Assembly (NCBI RefSeq): GCF_004339595.1
Contig: NZ_SMFU01000008.1
Span: 744,001 to 808,000 of the forward strand
Source of the DNA: Marinobacterium mangrovicola
Lineage (GTDB): Bacteria > Pseudomonadota > Gammaproteobacteria > Pseudomonadales > Balneatricaceae
DNA: 64,000 nt
Direction: 5' to 3'
In this document: piece by piece, positions 43,736 through 51,838 of the stretch
Numbering within the stretch: position 1 is the stretch's first letter
Layout: the number at the start of each line of letters is the position of its first letter
The notes under the pieces: generated by a model
Databases searched by the model: none
The model's input: the letters and a program-made list of their open reading frames with translations, nothing else
Told to the model about the DNA's origin: nothing
Made by a program: the position numbers and the translations under genes

Positions 43736-43762
43736 AAAACCCACGTAAGAAGTGGCTTTTAG
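43736..43762 (+). terminator. Weak terminator-like hairpin after the EPS island
   Basis: AAAA.CCAC pairs with GTGG.TTTT around GTAAGAA, with one mismatch. It lies directly at the end of the last EPS gene and ends in TTTT, but the stem is short. Confidence 0.35.
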
Positions 43763-43944
43763 GCGGAGTGAAACGCCCTGTCTTTGATAAAGCGTGTGCT
43801 ATTCCGAAATCGATCAAGTCAGGCGATGGTCGATCAGAATAGCAGCACGTTTATCAGGTAGTTCAGTCAGTGATTAATCCTTCTCTTTTCCATCCGTTTT
43901 GCAGCTATGTAGCAGTCGCTGTTTTATCCAGCTAGAACCCCACG

Positions 43945-44679
43945 TCAGGCCCAAACCACCAAGGCGATAACTCCAAGATGCAAAGGGTACCAGGACTGGC
44001 GCAGCCAACGGGGAATGCCCGGAATAGGGGCGCGATCCAGGTTGACCTGGGAGACGGCGAAAACGGCGCAGCCGGTGAGAAAGCTGATCAGGATCGAGAT
44101 CTGTGCGTGGTTAATCAGCGCGCAGATCGTCAAGGCGGGGACCAGGCTTATGAGTTGGTCTCGGTATCTGAATCCAAATGCAAAGGCAGGTACCAGCAGC
44201 AAGCCCCAGAGTTTGTATTCGAAATACGGGTTGACCGCTAAGGCAAGCAATAACATGCCGCCGGCGGCCAGGAGCTTAAGGGCACCTTTATCGATCCGGT
44301 CGACGGTGGCGAATGCGAGCAGTCCAAGTGCAAGCGTAAAGCAGACATTCAGCTTGCCGTTGTCCATGACGAAGAAATAGGGAATCTGGCTAATCGCTGC
44401 GAGTACCAAAACCCTGAGGCCGTAGATATAGGGGCGGCGGGTGTTATGTACCAGGTGCCAGGCGATTAATGCGGCGAAGAGAGGAAAGGCGGTGCGGCCA
44501 GCGGTCTGGGTCCAGGGCGCGAGTGGAGAGTCCGGCCAGAGATAATGGAAACTGTGCTCCAGCGTCATGGTAATAATCGCGATCCATTGCGCGTAAGCCA
44601 CCCAGACGTTTTTATTGCGAGCTGTTTGCTCGACGGGCATGGATGGTTGAACGATATCGTTTGAAGACTGAGGTTGCAT
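43945..44679 (-). CDS. TraX-family membrane protein
   Basis: A 244-residue protein with seven or eight membrane helices and the TraX-type block AQWIAIITMTLEHSFHYLWPDSP, TAGRTAFPLFAALIAWHLVHNTRRP, ISQIPYFFVMDN. TraX of the F plasmid acetylates pilin; chromosomal relatives are common and their substrates unknown. The ATG at 44679 is used because AAGGAG lies 11 bases before it; an in-frame ATG 20 codons earlier gives an odd lead. It is divergent from the PAP2/phosphatase gene and converges on the EPS island. Composition is backbone-like, so it need not belong to the island. Confidence 0.78.
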   Translation of the reverse strand: MQPQSSNDIVQPSMPVEQTARNKNVWVAYAQWIAIITMTLEHSFHYLWPDSPLAPWTQTAGRTAFPLFAALIAWHLVHNTRRPYIYGLRVLVLAAISQIPYFFVMDNGKLNVCFTLALGLLAFATVDRIDKGALKLLAAGGMLLLALAVNPYFEYKLWGLLLVPAFAFGFRYRDQLISLVPALTICALINHAQISILISFLTGCAVFAVSQVNLDRAPIPGIPRWLRQSWYPLHLGVIALVVWA

Positions 44680-44989
44680 CGGCAGATCTACTCCTTGTAT
44701 CCGGTTAGTTATGGACAGGAGAGCGCATCCGCAGTTCACTGGATGCCAAGAACCGGCACTGGGAGTATCCAGTTCCAGGTCTCGACAGATAAACTCAGTG
44801 ATCTGCTTTGGGCAGTTTCAAAGCCCGTTCGTTGTACGAGATAGCTGGCTGACCCGCAAGGTACAAACCTGTGAAAGCGTGAATTGGGGGTAGCGAGCGA
44901 TAATGAGCAGGTCGTACAAAGTGTGATAAATAGCCGCGGCCAGGATGGCCGTTTGAATCAGGTGTCATCAGGACAGGGATCCAGGTTTT
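44680..44989. other. Divergent intergenic region
   Basis: 310 bases between the TraX-like and PAP2-like genes, presumably with both promoters. A small hairpin (CGGCC-AGGAT-GGCCG) lies at 44938-44952. TAATGAGCAGGTCG at 44901-44914 is identical to 14 bases of the tRNA-Thr anticodon-arm region at 12981-12994, in the same orientation. Confidence 0.4.
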
Positions 44990-46396
44990 ATGGCGAGGGC
45001 TTTTCCTTTTTTCCGGCTGAGGTTGATCTGGCTGCTCTTCCTCGCGCCGTTCTTCTTTATTACCTATAACCTCGCCAACCGTTACGCAGCTCAGCTGCCA
45101 GAGGTCGATAGCCTGGTATTTGCCTGGGAACAGCATATGCCGTTTTGGGCCTGGACGATTATTCCCTACTGGTCGATCGATCTGCTTTATGGACTGTCGC
45201 TGCTGCTACCGCGGACACGAACCAGCATTCACCGCCTGGGACTGCGGTTGCTGAGTGTACAGGTCATCTGTGTGACCTGCTTTATGCTCTGGCCGCTGCA
45301 TTTCTCGTTTACCCGGCCGGATACCGGCGGGGTGTTTGGGCATCTTTTCGATATTCTGATGGGTTTTGATAAGCCCTTTAACCAGGCGCCTTCACTGCAT
45401 ATCGCACTGTTAGTTGTTATCTGGTCCTGTTTCCGTGAGTACTGTGCACAACGCTGGCACTGGCTGATTCATGGCTGGTTTTTCCTGATAGGGCTATCGG
45501 TGCTCACTACCTGGCAGCACCATTTTATCGATCTGCCTACCGGTATACTGGCGGGTTGTTTGTGCTGCTGGTTGTGGCCATTCGAAGAGAAGCCGGTGTA
45601 CCGGATGTTCAGTCTCGAAGTCTTCAGAGCGCCGGCCAATCCGCTGTTGCCGCGACGTCTGAAGTTGGGACTTGCTTACCTGGCGGTAGCTATTTTAACG
45701 GCTGCGCTTGCCGTCTATCTCCAGCCTTGGGGGCTGTGGCTGTTTTGGCCGGTTACATCGCTGAGTTTGGTCGCGCTGAACTATCTGCTGATCGGAGCTG
45801 ACGGGTTTCAAAAGCGATCCGAGGGTCGGTTTAGCCTCACGACACAGCTGTTGTTCATGCCCTATACGGCGGCGGCCTGGTTGAACTCGCGCGGCTGGAC
45901 TTTCAACTACCCGAACGCCAGCCTGGTCGATGAAAACGTCTATCTCGGACGGCTGCCCTCAGGCCGGGAAGCAGGGCGCTACTGCGGCATTGTCGATCTC
46001 TGTGCGGAGCTGCCGCTAGGGGTGTTGCGTAAAGCTAAGCCCGCCCACTATTGCTCGGTACCGGTGTTGGATCTAACGGTGCCCAGCACCGATCAGTGTC
46101 TTCGTGCTGCCGATCATATTGAAAGGTATCGCCAGTCGGGCCCGATACTGGTGTGTTGTGCTCTGGGGGTCTCGCGCAGCGCCATGGCCGTTGCTGCCTG
46201 GTTGCTGTGCTATCGACCCGGGACGAGCGTGGATGATGCGATTACGCAGATTGAAACGGCGCGCCCACAGATCAAACTGTCAGATAAACACCGCAGGGTG
46301 CTGGAGCAGCTCGCCTCACATCAAAGTGCCAGAGCCGATAAGCCGATCAGTTTCGAAGCGATTACTGCAGCAGCCTCCGATGCTTCTTCCCTATAA
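44990..46396 (+). CDS. PAP2 phosphatase fused to dual-specificity phosphatase
   Basis: A 468-residue two-part protein. Residues 1-230 are membrane-bound PAP2/IPC-synthase-like, with APSLHIALLVVIWS and TTWQHHFIDLPTGILAG giving the two catalytic histidine motifs that face the periplasm. Helices continue to about 300, and the C-terminal 170 residues are a tyrosine/dual-specificity phosphatase with the P-loop VCCALGVSRSAMAVAA (C-x5-R). The layout resembles E. coli YnbD. In that family the role is probably in phospholipid or phosphatidylinositol-like metabolism. Here the usual ynbABC neighbours are absent. Length is typical for the fusion. Confidence 0.83.
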   Translation: MARAFPFFRLRLIWLLFLAPFFFITYNLANRYAAQLPEVDSLVFAWEQHMPFWAWTIIPYWSIDLLYGLSLLLPRTRTSIHRLGLRLLSVQVICVTCFMLWPLHFSFTRPDTGGVFGHLFDILMGFDKPFNQAPSLHIALLVVIWSCFREYCAQRWHWLIHGWFFLIGLSVLTTWQHHFIDLPTGILAGCLCCWLWPFEEKPVYRMFSLEVFRAPANPLLPRRLKLGLAYLAVAILTAALAVYLQPWGLWLFWPVTSLSLVALNYLLIGADGFQKRSEGRFSLTTQLLFMPYTAAAWLNSRGWTFNYPNASLVDENVYLGRLPSGREAGRYCGIVDLCAELPLGVLRKAKPAHYCSVPVLDLTVPSTDQCLRAADHIERYRQSGPILVCCALGVSRSAMAVAAWLLCYRPGTSVDDAITQIETARPQIKLSDKHRRVLEQLASHQSARADKPISFEAITAAASDASSL

Positions 46397-46690
46397 AGTC
46401 GCGGCTCATTCGCTGCCATGACCTTTGTAAATGCTGCTGGCGGCTAAGGCTGTCAGCAGCAATCTCGCTTCCTCTCTTTATCTTTCCTTCACCTTTGCCT
46501 CACCTTCCCTTCACCTATGCCTCGCCTCAGCCAGTGCCTGGCTGCATGTCGGTTAGGTATCTGCAAAATCGATATATGTCATCCGGTCAAACGATTTTTA
46601 CGATGTTAGCGCGCCGAGTAGCCTGTGAAAGTCGCAAAGTCACTCGTTCTCAAGGGCGACGTTTAGATAATAGCTATCGGGGTAGTTGCG
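46397..46690. other. Intergenic region with pyrimidine-rich repeats
   Basis: An inverted repeat GCTGCTG/CAGCAGC (46432-46460) follows the PAP2 gene and may be its terminator, without a T run. At 46486-46532 an 11-base motif (TCACCTTTGCC and variants) recurs four times with drift, making a one-sided C/T tract. CAAACGATT at 46588-46596 partly resembles the half-site of the operator pair at 56321/56403. The promoter of the catabolic operon should lie here. Confidence 0.4.
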
Positions 46691-47848
46691 GTGTTCAAAT
46701 ACTTTCCAACCAATTATGTCTGGAACCTGTCGGTAGATCTCTCTATCGAGATGGGCGCCAGAATCGGTGAAATCGAAGAGATGTGCGGCCCGCTTCAGGA
46801 AGCCGCCAAGCAGCAGGATGCCGAAGGTACACGGGCATTCCGGGAAAGCTGGGAAAAGATGGCTGACAAGCTCTGTGAGCTTGCCAGAGAGGATGAAGAG
46901 CGCGGCAGGATGATCTCCGCCGGTGACAAATATAAGCGCGCTTCCAACTACTACATCACCGCCGAGCGTCTGCAGGGGCATGGCTCTGAAGGCCGCGAGG
47001 CGCTTTACCAGCGTTTTCTGGATAGCTTCTTGCGTGGTATCGACCTGGCGAAAGATAACTGCATTCGGGTCGAGATTCCCTACGGTGATTCTTTTTTGAC
47101 CGGCCTTTACGTCCGGGCAGAAGGTGTTGAAGGCGAGGCGCCGCTGTTGGTGCAGGTTAACGGCCTCGATTCCACCAAGGAGATGAAGTACTTCGTTGGC
47201 ATGCCGGGCTGGCTGGCCAAGCGTGGTGTGTCCTCTCTGATTATCGATCAGCCGGGTACCGGCGAGGCACTGCGCCTGCAGGGGCTGAAAGCGATCTACA
47301 ACGCCGAGCACTGGGCCTCCCAGGTGGTGGATTGGCTGGAGCAGCATCCAGAAGTCGATTCCAAGCGGATCGGTATGGAAGGCGTCTCTTTAGGCGGTTA
47401 CTACTGCCCGCGTGCCGTGGCCTATGAGCCGCGCTTTGCCTGCGGTGTTGTCTGGGGTGCAAACCACGACTGGCGCGCCGTGCAGAAGGCACGTCTCAAG
47501 CGTGAGGGCGATTTCCCGGTGCCGCATTACTGGGAACACGTCTGCTGGGTCTGGGGCGCCAAGGATATCGATGAATTTATGCAGATCGCCGAAAAAGTGC
47601 ATCTGGATGGCGTCGTAGAGAACATCCGGGTGCCGTTCCTGGTGACTCACGGTGAAAAGGATTCACAGATTCCGCTGGAGTATGCCCAGCGTACCTACGA
47701 TCAGCTGGTGAACAGTCCCGACCGTGAGTTGAAGGTATTCACCAAGCGGGAAGGCGGTATTCAGCACGGCAGCTTCGATAACTCCGCTAACAGCGGTGCA
47801 TATATCGTAGACTGGGTCGCCGAAAAGCTGGGTGGTCACACCGCATAA
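46691..47848 (+). CDS. Alpha/beta hydrolase, dihydroxypseudooxynicotine-hydrolase-like
   Basis: A 385-residue enzyme with a helical N-terminal lid (1-125, AREDEERGRMISAGDKYKRASNYY) and an alpha/beta hydrolase core: LLVQVNGLDSTKEM oxyanion region, GMEGVSLGGYYCPR with the nucleophile Ser about residue 230, VTHGEKDSQIP with the acid, and GGIQHGSFDN with the His. The N-terminal lid is typical of the group containing 2,6-dihydroxypseudooxynicotine hydrolase, which cuts C-C bonds beside a keto group. First gene of the catabolic operon (GTG start, GGGG upstream), followed 37 bases later by the dioxygenase. Probably cleaves a ring-fission product or aryl ketone side chain; substrate unknown. Confidence 0.8.
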   Translation: MFKYFPTNYVWNLSVDLSIEMGARIGEIEEMCGPLQEAAKQQDAEGTRAFRESWEKMADKLCELAREDEERGRMISAGDKYKRASNYYITAERLQGHGSEGREALYQRFLDSFLRGIDLAKDNCIRVEIPYGDSFLTGLYVRAEGVEGEAPLLVQVNGLDSTKEMKYFVGMPGWLAKRGVSSLIIDQPGTGEALRLQGLKAIYNAEHWASQVVDWLEQHPEVDSKRIGMEGVSLGGYYCPRAVAYEPRFACGVVWGANHDWRAVQKARLKREGDFPVPHYWEHVCWVWGAKDIDEFMQIAEKVHLDGVVENIRVPFLVTHGEKDSQIPLEYAQRTYDQLVNSPDRELKVFTKREGGIQHGSFDNSANSGAYIVDWVAEKLGGHTA

Positions 47849-47885
47849 GTCGACCAGCATCTAAGAATAATAACGAGGATCAAGT

Positions 47886-48812
47886 ATGAAAATTATAGGA
47901 CCGGACGCGCTGCTTTTTGGGGTCGATGACCTGGAAGCCTGCACCCAATACCTGACCGATTATGGCCTGACTCCGGTCGGTGATGGCCGCTTTGAAGCGA
48001 TGGATGGCACGGCCATCGTTATCGCTGCTAAAGACGATACAAGCCTGCCTGCCGATATGGGCAATGGCTGTCAGCTGCGCAAGACACTCTACGGCGTGGC
48101 AGACGAAGCTACTCTGAACGCGATTGCCGAGGAGCTTGGTAAAGATCGCGAAGTGAGCCGTTTGGTGGATGGGTCTATCGAATCCGTAGATGATATGGGC
48201 TTCACCCTTGGTTTTCAGCTCACCATCCGCCGGGACTATGAAGCGCCTGCCGAAGTGGTTCACTCACCGGGCAGCAACGCGCCAAAACGTGAGTTGAACG
48301 AGCTAGGCGTAGACCCCAGCGTAAAAATTACTCCGCGCTCTCTGTCTCACCTGGTTTACTTCGTGCCCGATGGCGACAAGGCCGAAGCCTTCTACCGTGA
48401 TCGTCTTGGTTTCCGCGTCACTGATCGTCTGGTGGGCGCTGGTCCGTTCATGCAACCGGGCGGCACCCAGGATCATCACACCCTGTTCATGATCCAGGCA
48501 CCCGAGTTCATGCGTGGTCTTGAGCACTTCACCTTCCACTTCGGTGGCCCCACCGAGGTGATGCTCGCCGGCAGCCGCATGGTCGAAAAGGGCTACCAGT
48601 CGTTCTGGGGCCCGGGCCGTCACCAGATGGGCTCCAACTGGTTCTGGTATTTCAACAGCCCGTTCGGTGCCCGCATGGAGATGGACGCGGATATGGACCT
48701 GCACGACGAGCAGTGGGTTGCCCGTGAAATTCCGATCAGTGCAGAGATCTCCCAGGCGTTCCTGTTCCAGTATCGCGAGAAGTGGATTCCGGGGCCGGGC
48801 GGAGGCAAGTAA
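47886..48812 (+). CDS. Extradiol-type ring-cleavage dioxygenase (VOC superfamily)
   Basis: A 308-residue two-module VOC protein, the build of type I extradiol dioxygenases. Module 1 (1-130) lacks metal ligands; module 2 (from LSHLVYFVPDG, about 157) has the likely triad His (SLSH), His (GLEHFTFHFG, about 225) and Glu (ARMEMDAD, about 265). Such enzymes use Fe(II) and oxygen to open catechols next to the hydroxyls. GAGG seven bases before ATG. Placed between a C-C hydrolase and a Rieske ferredoxin. Glyoxalase-like function is possible, but length and context favour the dioxygenase. Confidence 0.8.
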   Translation: MKIIGPDALLFGVDDLEACTQYLTDYGLTPVGDGRFEAMDGTAIVIAAKDDTSLPADMGNGCQLRKTLYGVADEATLNAIAEELGKDREVSRLVDGSIESVDDMGFTLGFQLTIRRDYEAPAEVVHSPGSNAPKRELNELGVDPSVKITPRSLSHLVYFVPDGDKAEAFYRDRLGFRVTDRLVGAGPFMQPGGTQDHHTLFMIQAPEFMRGLEHFTFHFGGPTEVMLAGSRMVEKGYQSFWGPGRHQMGSNWFWYFNSPFGARMEMDADMDLHDEQWVAREIPISAEISQAFLFQYREKWIPGPGGGK

Positions 48813-48813
48813 C

Positions 48814-49158
48814 TTGTCCCGCAACCCTCAGCGGTTGTGCGCTATCGACGAGTTGCCGGAAGGGGAGTCGAAAGGCTTCGATCTGGATGGGGACGGTCAG
48901 GACGAGCTGTTTGTCGTGCATCGCGAAGGCGTCCTGTACGCCTATCGCAACAGCTGCCCCCACCAGCCCGGCGCTCCCATGGCCTGGCGCAGGCACGCGT
49001 ACCTCAATAAAGAGAGTTCGCTGATCGTCTGCTTCGCCCACGGCGCGCAATTCGATATTGAATCCGGTCTCTGTATTGATGGGCCCTGCCAGGGGGCTTC
49101 CCTGACAGCGGTGCCCCTGTCGCAGGACCGGGATGGAAACGTCTACCTGACCGAATAA
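48814..49158 (+). CDS. Rieske-type [2Fe-2S] ferredoxin
   Basis: A 114-residue protein with the Rieske ligands CPH (SCPHQPGAPM) and CFAH (LIVCFAHGAQFDI), followed by GLCIDGPCQGASLTAVPL. It would pass electrons to an oxygenase. The TTG at 48814 starts one base after the previous stop and follows GGAGG at eight bases; longer in-frame starts lie inside the dioxygenase gene. There is no matching Rieske oxygenase alpha subunit in the window, so its partner is unclear; it may keep the iron of the extradiol enzyme reduced, as known for XylT-like plant-type ferredoxins, though those are of another type. Confidence 0.82.
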   Translation: MSRNPQRLCAIDELPEGESKGFDLDGDGQDELFVVHREGVLYAYRNSCPHQPGAPMAWRRHAYLNKESSLIVCFAHGAQFDIESGLCIDGPCQGASLTAVPLSQDRDGNVYLTE

Positions 49159-49188
49159 AACAAAGATAAGAACAACAGGAGTGTCATC

Positions 49189-50322
49189 ATGGCAGCGGGT
49201 TTGAACAAGGTCCTCGTGATTGGGGGCGGATTTTCCGGCATGTCGGCGGCGATCTCTTTTCGCAAGGCCGGTGTTGAGGTTGATCTGGTAGAGATCGACG
49301 AAAAATGGCGCCCGGAAGGCGCAGGTATCTCCATTAATGGCCCGTCGCTGCGTGCGCTCGACGAACTGGGAGTCTACGAACAGTTCGAGGAACATGGCTA
49401 CGTCAGCGAAAATTTCGACGTGTTCGCCGCCACCGGCGAGTTTGTCGTGCAGCTGCCCACACGTCCGCCGGTGCATGAGCGTGAACTGCCGGGCGGTGGC
49501 GGGATTCTGCGCCCGGCGCTGGCCAAGATCCTGGCGGACAAGTGTCTGGAAGTGGGCACCAACGTACGCCTGGGGCTGAGCTACAGCGAGATTACCCAGA
49601 CAGGAAACGGCGCTCGCGTCCAGTTTACCGATGGCACTGAAGCCGAATATGACCTGGTGGTGGCTGCCGATGGCGTCCACTCCAGTGTGCGTAAAACCTA
49701 TTTTCCCGATGCGCCTCAGCCCAAACCGATTCATCAGAGCGTCTGGCGTGCCGTGCTGCCGCGACCGGCCGACGTGGTGCGTCCGCGCATGTGGATGGGC
49801 CGCACCAAGGTCGGCGTAAACCCGATCTCCGAAACCCATATGTACATGTTTCTGACCGAAGATCGCGCCATCGATGATCGCGTGGAACCGGAAAAACAAG
49901 CCGAAGTGCTGGCTGCTCTGGTGCGTGAATTCCCTGCGCCGATGCTGCAGGAGCTGGCCAACGAGCTGGACAAACCGGATGCCAACGTGGACTACCGTCC
50001 GCTGGCTAATCTGCTGGTGCCGCTACCCTGGCACACCGGTCGCATCGTGATGATCGGCGATGCCGCCCACGCCACCACACCGCATCTGGCCTCCGGTGCC
50101 GGCATAGGTATCGAGAGCGCCATGGTGCTGGCCGAAGAGCTGGATAAAAGCGCCGATATCGAGACCGGTCTCAAGGCGTTCGAAGCGCGCCGCTGGGAGC
50201 GTTGCCGCATGGTGATCGAGAACTCCGCCGCGCTGTGCGAGATCGAGAAGAGCGGCGGCAGCCGTGACGAGCACGCGAGCATCATGCGTGAGTCCATGGC
50301 CACGCTGGCACAGCCGATCTGA
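49189..50322 (+). CDS. FAD-dependent aromatic monooxygenase
   Basis: A 377-residue group A flavin hydroxylase. VLVIGGGFSGMSAAISFRKAG is the FAD motif; DLVVAADGVHSSVRK the DG motif; IGDAAHATTPHLASGAGIGIESA the GD motif. These enzymes use NAD(P)H and oxygen to add a hydroxyl to a phenolic ring, preparing it for ring opening, as salicylate, 6-hydroxynicotinate and dihydroxypyridine hydroxylases do. AGGAG seven bases before the ATG. It is in the same operon as the dioxygenase. The substrate cannot be read off. A perfect hairpin separates it from the next gene. Confidence 0.88.
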   Translation: MAAGLNKVLVIGGGFSGMSAAISFRKAGVEVDLVEIDEKWRPEGAGISINGPSLRALDELGVYEQFEEHGYVSENFDVFAATGEFVVQLPTRPPVHERELPGGGGILRPALAKILADKCLEVGTNVRLGLSYSEITQTGNGARVQFTDGTEAEYDLVVAADGVHSSVRKTYFPDAPQPKPIHQSVWRAVLPRPADVVRPRMWMGRTKVGVNPISETHMYMFLTEDRAIDDRVEPEKQAEVLAALVREFPAPMLQELANELDKPDANVDYRPLANLLVPLPWHTGRIVMIGDAAHATTPHLASGAGIGIESAMVLAEELDKSADIETGLKAFEARRWERCRMVIENSAALCEIEKSGGSRDEHASIMRESMATLAQPI

Positions 50323-50342
50323 GGTCAGCTCAGCTTCGGTTT

Positions 50343-50366
50343 AACGCCCGGCTTCCTCCGGGCGTT
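50343..50366 (+). terminator. Hairpin inside the catabolic operon
   Basis: AACGCCCGG and CCGGGCGTT pair perfectly around CTTCCT. No T run follows, and the next gene follows at 50395, so it is more likely an attenuator or mRNA stability element than a full stop. Confidence 0.45.
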
Positions 50367-50394
50367 GCTCCCCACAGTTTTTAGGAGACAAACA

Positions 50395-51198
50395 ATGGCG
50401 ATCAATCCCAAGCGTCGTTTCGTCGATCTGTCGATCTTTCTGGAAAACGATGTTCTCTCCGATCCACCGCCGCTGGCGCCGAAAATTACCTACCAGACCC
50501 ATGACGAAACCGTGCATGAGTTTGTGCAGATGCTGCCGGGTACCACGCCGGAAGATTTCCCCGATGGTGAGGCGGCCGCTGCTGAATGGGTCACCTGCAC
50601 CACGCATAGTGGCACTCATCTGGATGCGCCTTACCATTTTCACTCCACCCAGGACGCCAAACTGGGTGAGAAAAAGCCCTCCATGACCATCGACCAGGTG
50701 CCGCTGGAATGGTGCTTTCAGCAGGGCGTAAAGCTCGACTTCCGTCACCTGCCGGATGGTCACGTGGTAACGGCCAAAGAGGTTGAAGAGGAGCTCAAGC
50801 GGATCGGGCATGAACTGCAGCCGCTGGATATCGTGGTGGTGAACACCCGCGCCGGCTCCCGCTACGGCAATAACGACTACGTGAACGCCGGCTGTGGTAT
50901 GGGCTATGAAGCGACCATGTACCTGCTCGAACGCGGTGTGCGCCTGACCGGCACCGATGCCTGGAGCTGGGATGCCCCGTTCAGCTACACCGCCGAGCGT
51001 ATCCGCGAAACCGGTGACAAAAGCCTGATCTGGGAAGGGCATAAGGCCGGCCGTGATATCGGCTACTGCCACCTGGAAAAGCTGCATAACCTGGAAGCCC
51101 TGCCGGCTACCGGCTTTATGATCAGCTGCTTCCCTCACAAGATTCGTGGTGCCTCCGCTGGCTGGACCCGTGCCGTGGCGATTTTTGACGAAGAGTGA
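50395..51198 (+). CDS. Cyclase-family metal hydrolase (kynurenine-formamidase-like)
   Basis: A 267-residue protein with the family metal site HSGTHLDAPYHF (about residue 70-81), the second element VVVNTRAGSRYG and the late ERIRETG. Family members are manganese- or zinc-dependent amidases and lactone hydrolases, including bacterial kynurenine formamidase and isatin hydrolase. GTDAWSWDAPF resembles isatin-hydrolase-like sequences. Start ATG 50395 follows AGGAG at eight bases; ten extra codons upstream lie in the hairpin region and are discarded. In this operon it may open a lactone or amide intermediate. Confidence 0.83.
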   Translation: MAINPKRRFVDLSIFLENDVLSDPPPLAPKITYQTHDETVHEFVQMLPGTTPEDFPDGEAAAAEWVTCTTHSGTHLDAPYHFHSTQDAKLGEKKPSMTIDQVPLEWCFQQGVKLDFRHLPDGHVVTAKEVEEELKRIGHELQPLDIVVVNTRAGSRYGNNDYVNAGCGMGYEATMYLLERGVRLTGTDAWSWDAPFSYTAERIRETGDKSLIWEGHKAGRDIGYCHLEKLHNLEALPATGFMISCFPHKIRGASAGWTRAVAIFDEE

Positions 51199-51217
51199 AT
51201 AGAGCAGGGAGAAAGGC

Positions 51218-51796
51218 ATGAGCTTTCCGCCGATTCATCGAGTAGTCACCGGCCATGATGCCGAGGGCAATGCCGTGGTTGCCAGCGAGGGCGCACCGCC
51301 CAAGGTGGTCGAGATCGAATCGATACCGGGCACGATTTTTCATGAAATATGGGCCACCGGTGCGACACCGGCCATCGTGGATAACGGTGAAGATCCCACC
51401 CTGGGCGATCTGCAGCTGTCGCCACCGGCATCGGGCACCCGTATCCGCATCGTCGATATTCCGCCGGACAGCGAAGAGTTTCTCGCCCGCGGCGCCGAGG
51501 CGATGGATGCGGCGTTCAGCCAGATCGGTGAGGTCGAGGCTTCTACCGTGAAGGCCGATTCACCCCATCCGCTGATGCACCGTACCGAAACGGTGGATTA
51601 CGGCATCTTGCTGGAGGGCGAACTGGTGCTGGTGCTCGACAGGGGCGAGGTCACTTTAAAACCGGGCAGCGTCGTGGTGCAGCGCGGTACCAATCATGCC
51701 TGGGCCAACCGCTCCGGCAAGCCCTGCCGCATCGCCTTTATCCTGGTCGATGGCCGCTATGATCCGGCGCTGGCCGAAGCACTCGAAGCCCGCTAG
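51218..51796 (+). CDS. Cupin-domain protein
   Basis: A 192-residue protein with one cupin barrel in the C-terminal half: RTETVDYGILLEGELVLVLD (first motif, with Glu but Asp-Tyr in place of the usual His pair), then PGSVVVQRGTNHAWANRSG (second motif with one His). The N-terminal 90 residues (IHRVVTGHDAEGNAVVASEG) are typical of a cupin group often next to cyclase and FAH genes in aromatic catabolism. Metal ligands look incomplete, so it may bind a pathway intermediate or act as an isomerase and not as a dioxygenase. Confidence 0.78.
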   Translation: MSFPPIHRVVTGHDAEGNAVVASEGAPPKVVEIESIPGTIFHEIWATGATPAIVDNGEDPTLGDLQLSPPASGTRIRIVDIPPDSEEFLARGAEAMDAAFSQIGEVEASTVKADSPHPLMHRTETVDYGILLEGELVLVLDRGEVTLKPGSVVVQRGTNHAWANRSGKPCRIAFILVDGRYDPALAEALEAR

Positions 51797-51838
51797 GCCG
51801 GGCACAGAATAAAAAGTATTAAAAGAGGGATATAAAGG

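Noticed and set aside
2285-47868. CAGCATCTAAGAAT present at 2285 and at 47855
   Set aside because: A 14-base repeat at unrelated places is expected by chance in 64 kb; no common context.
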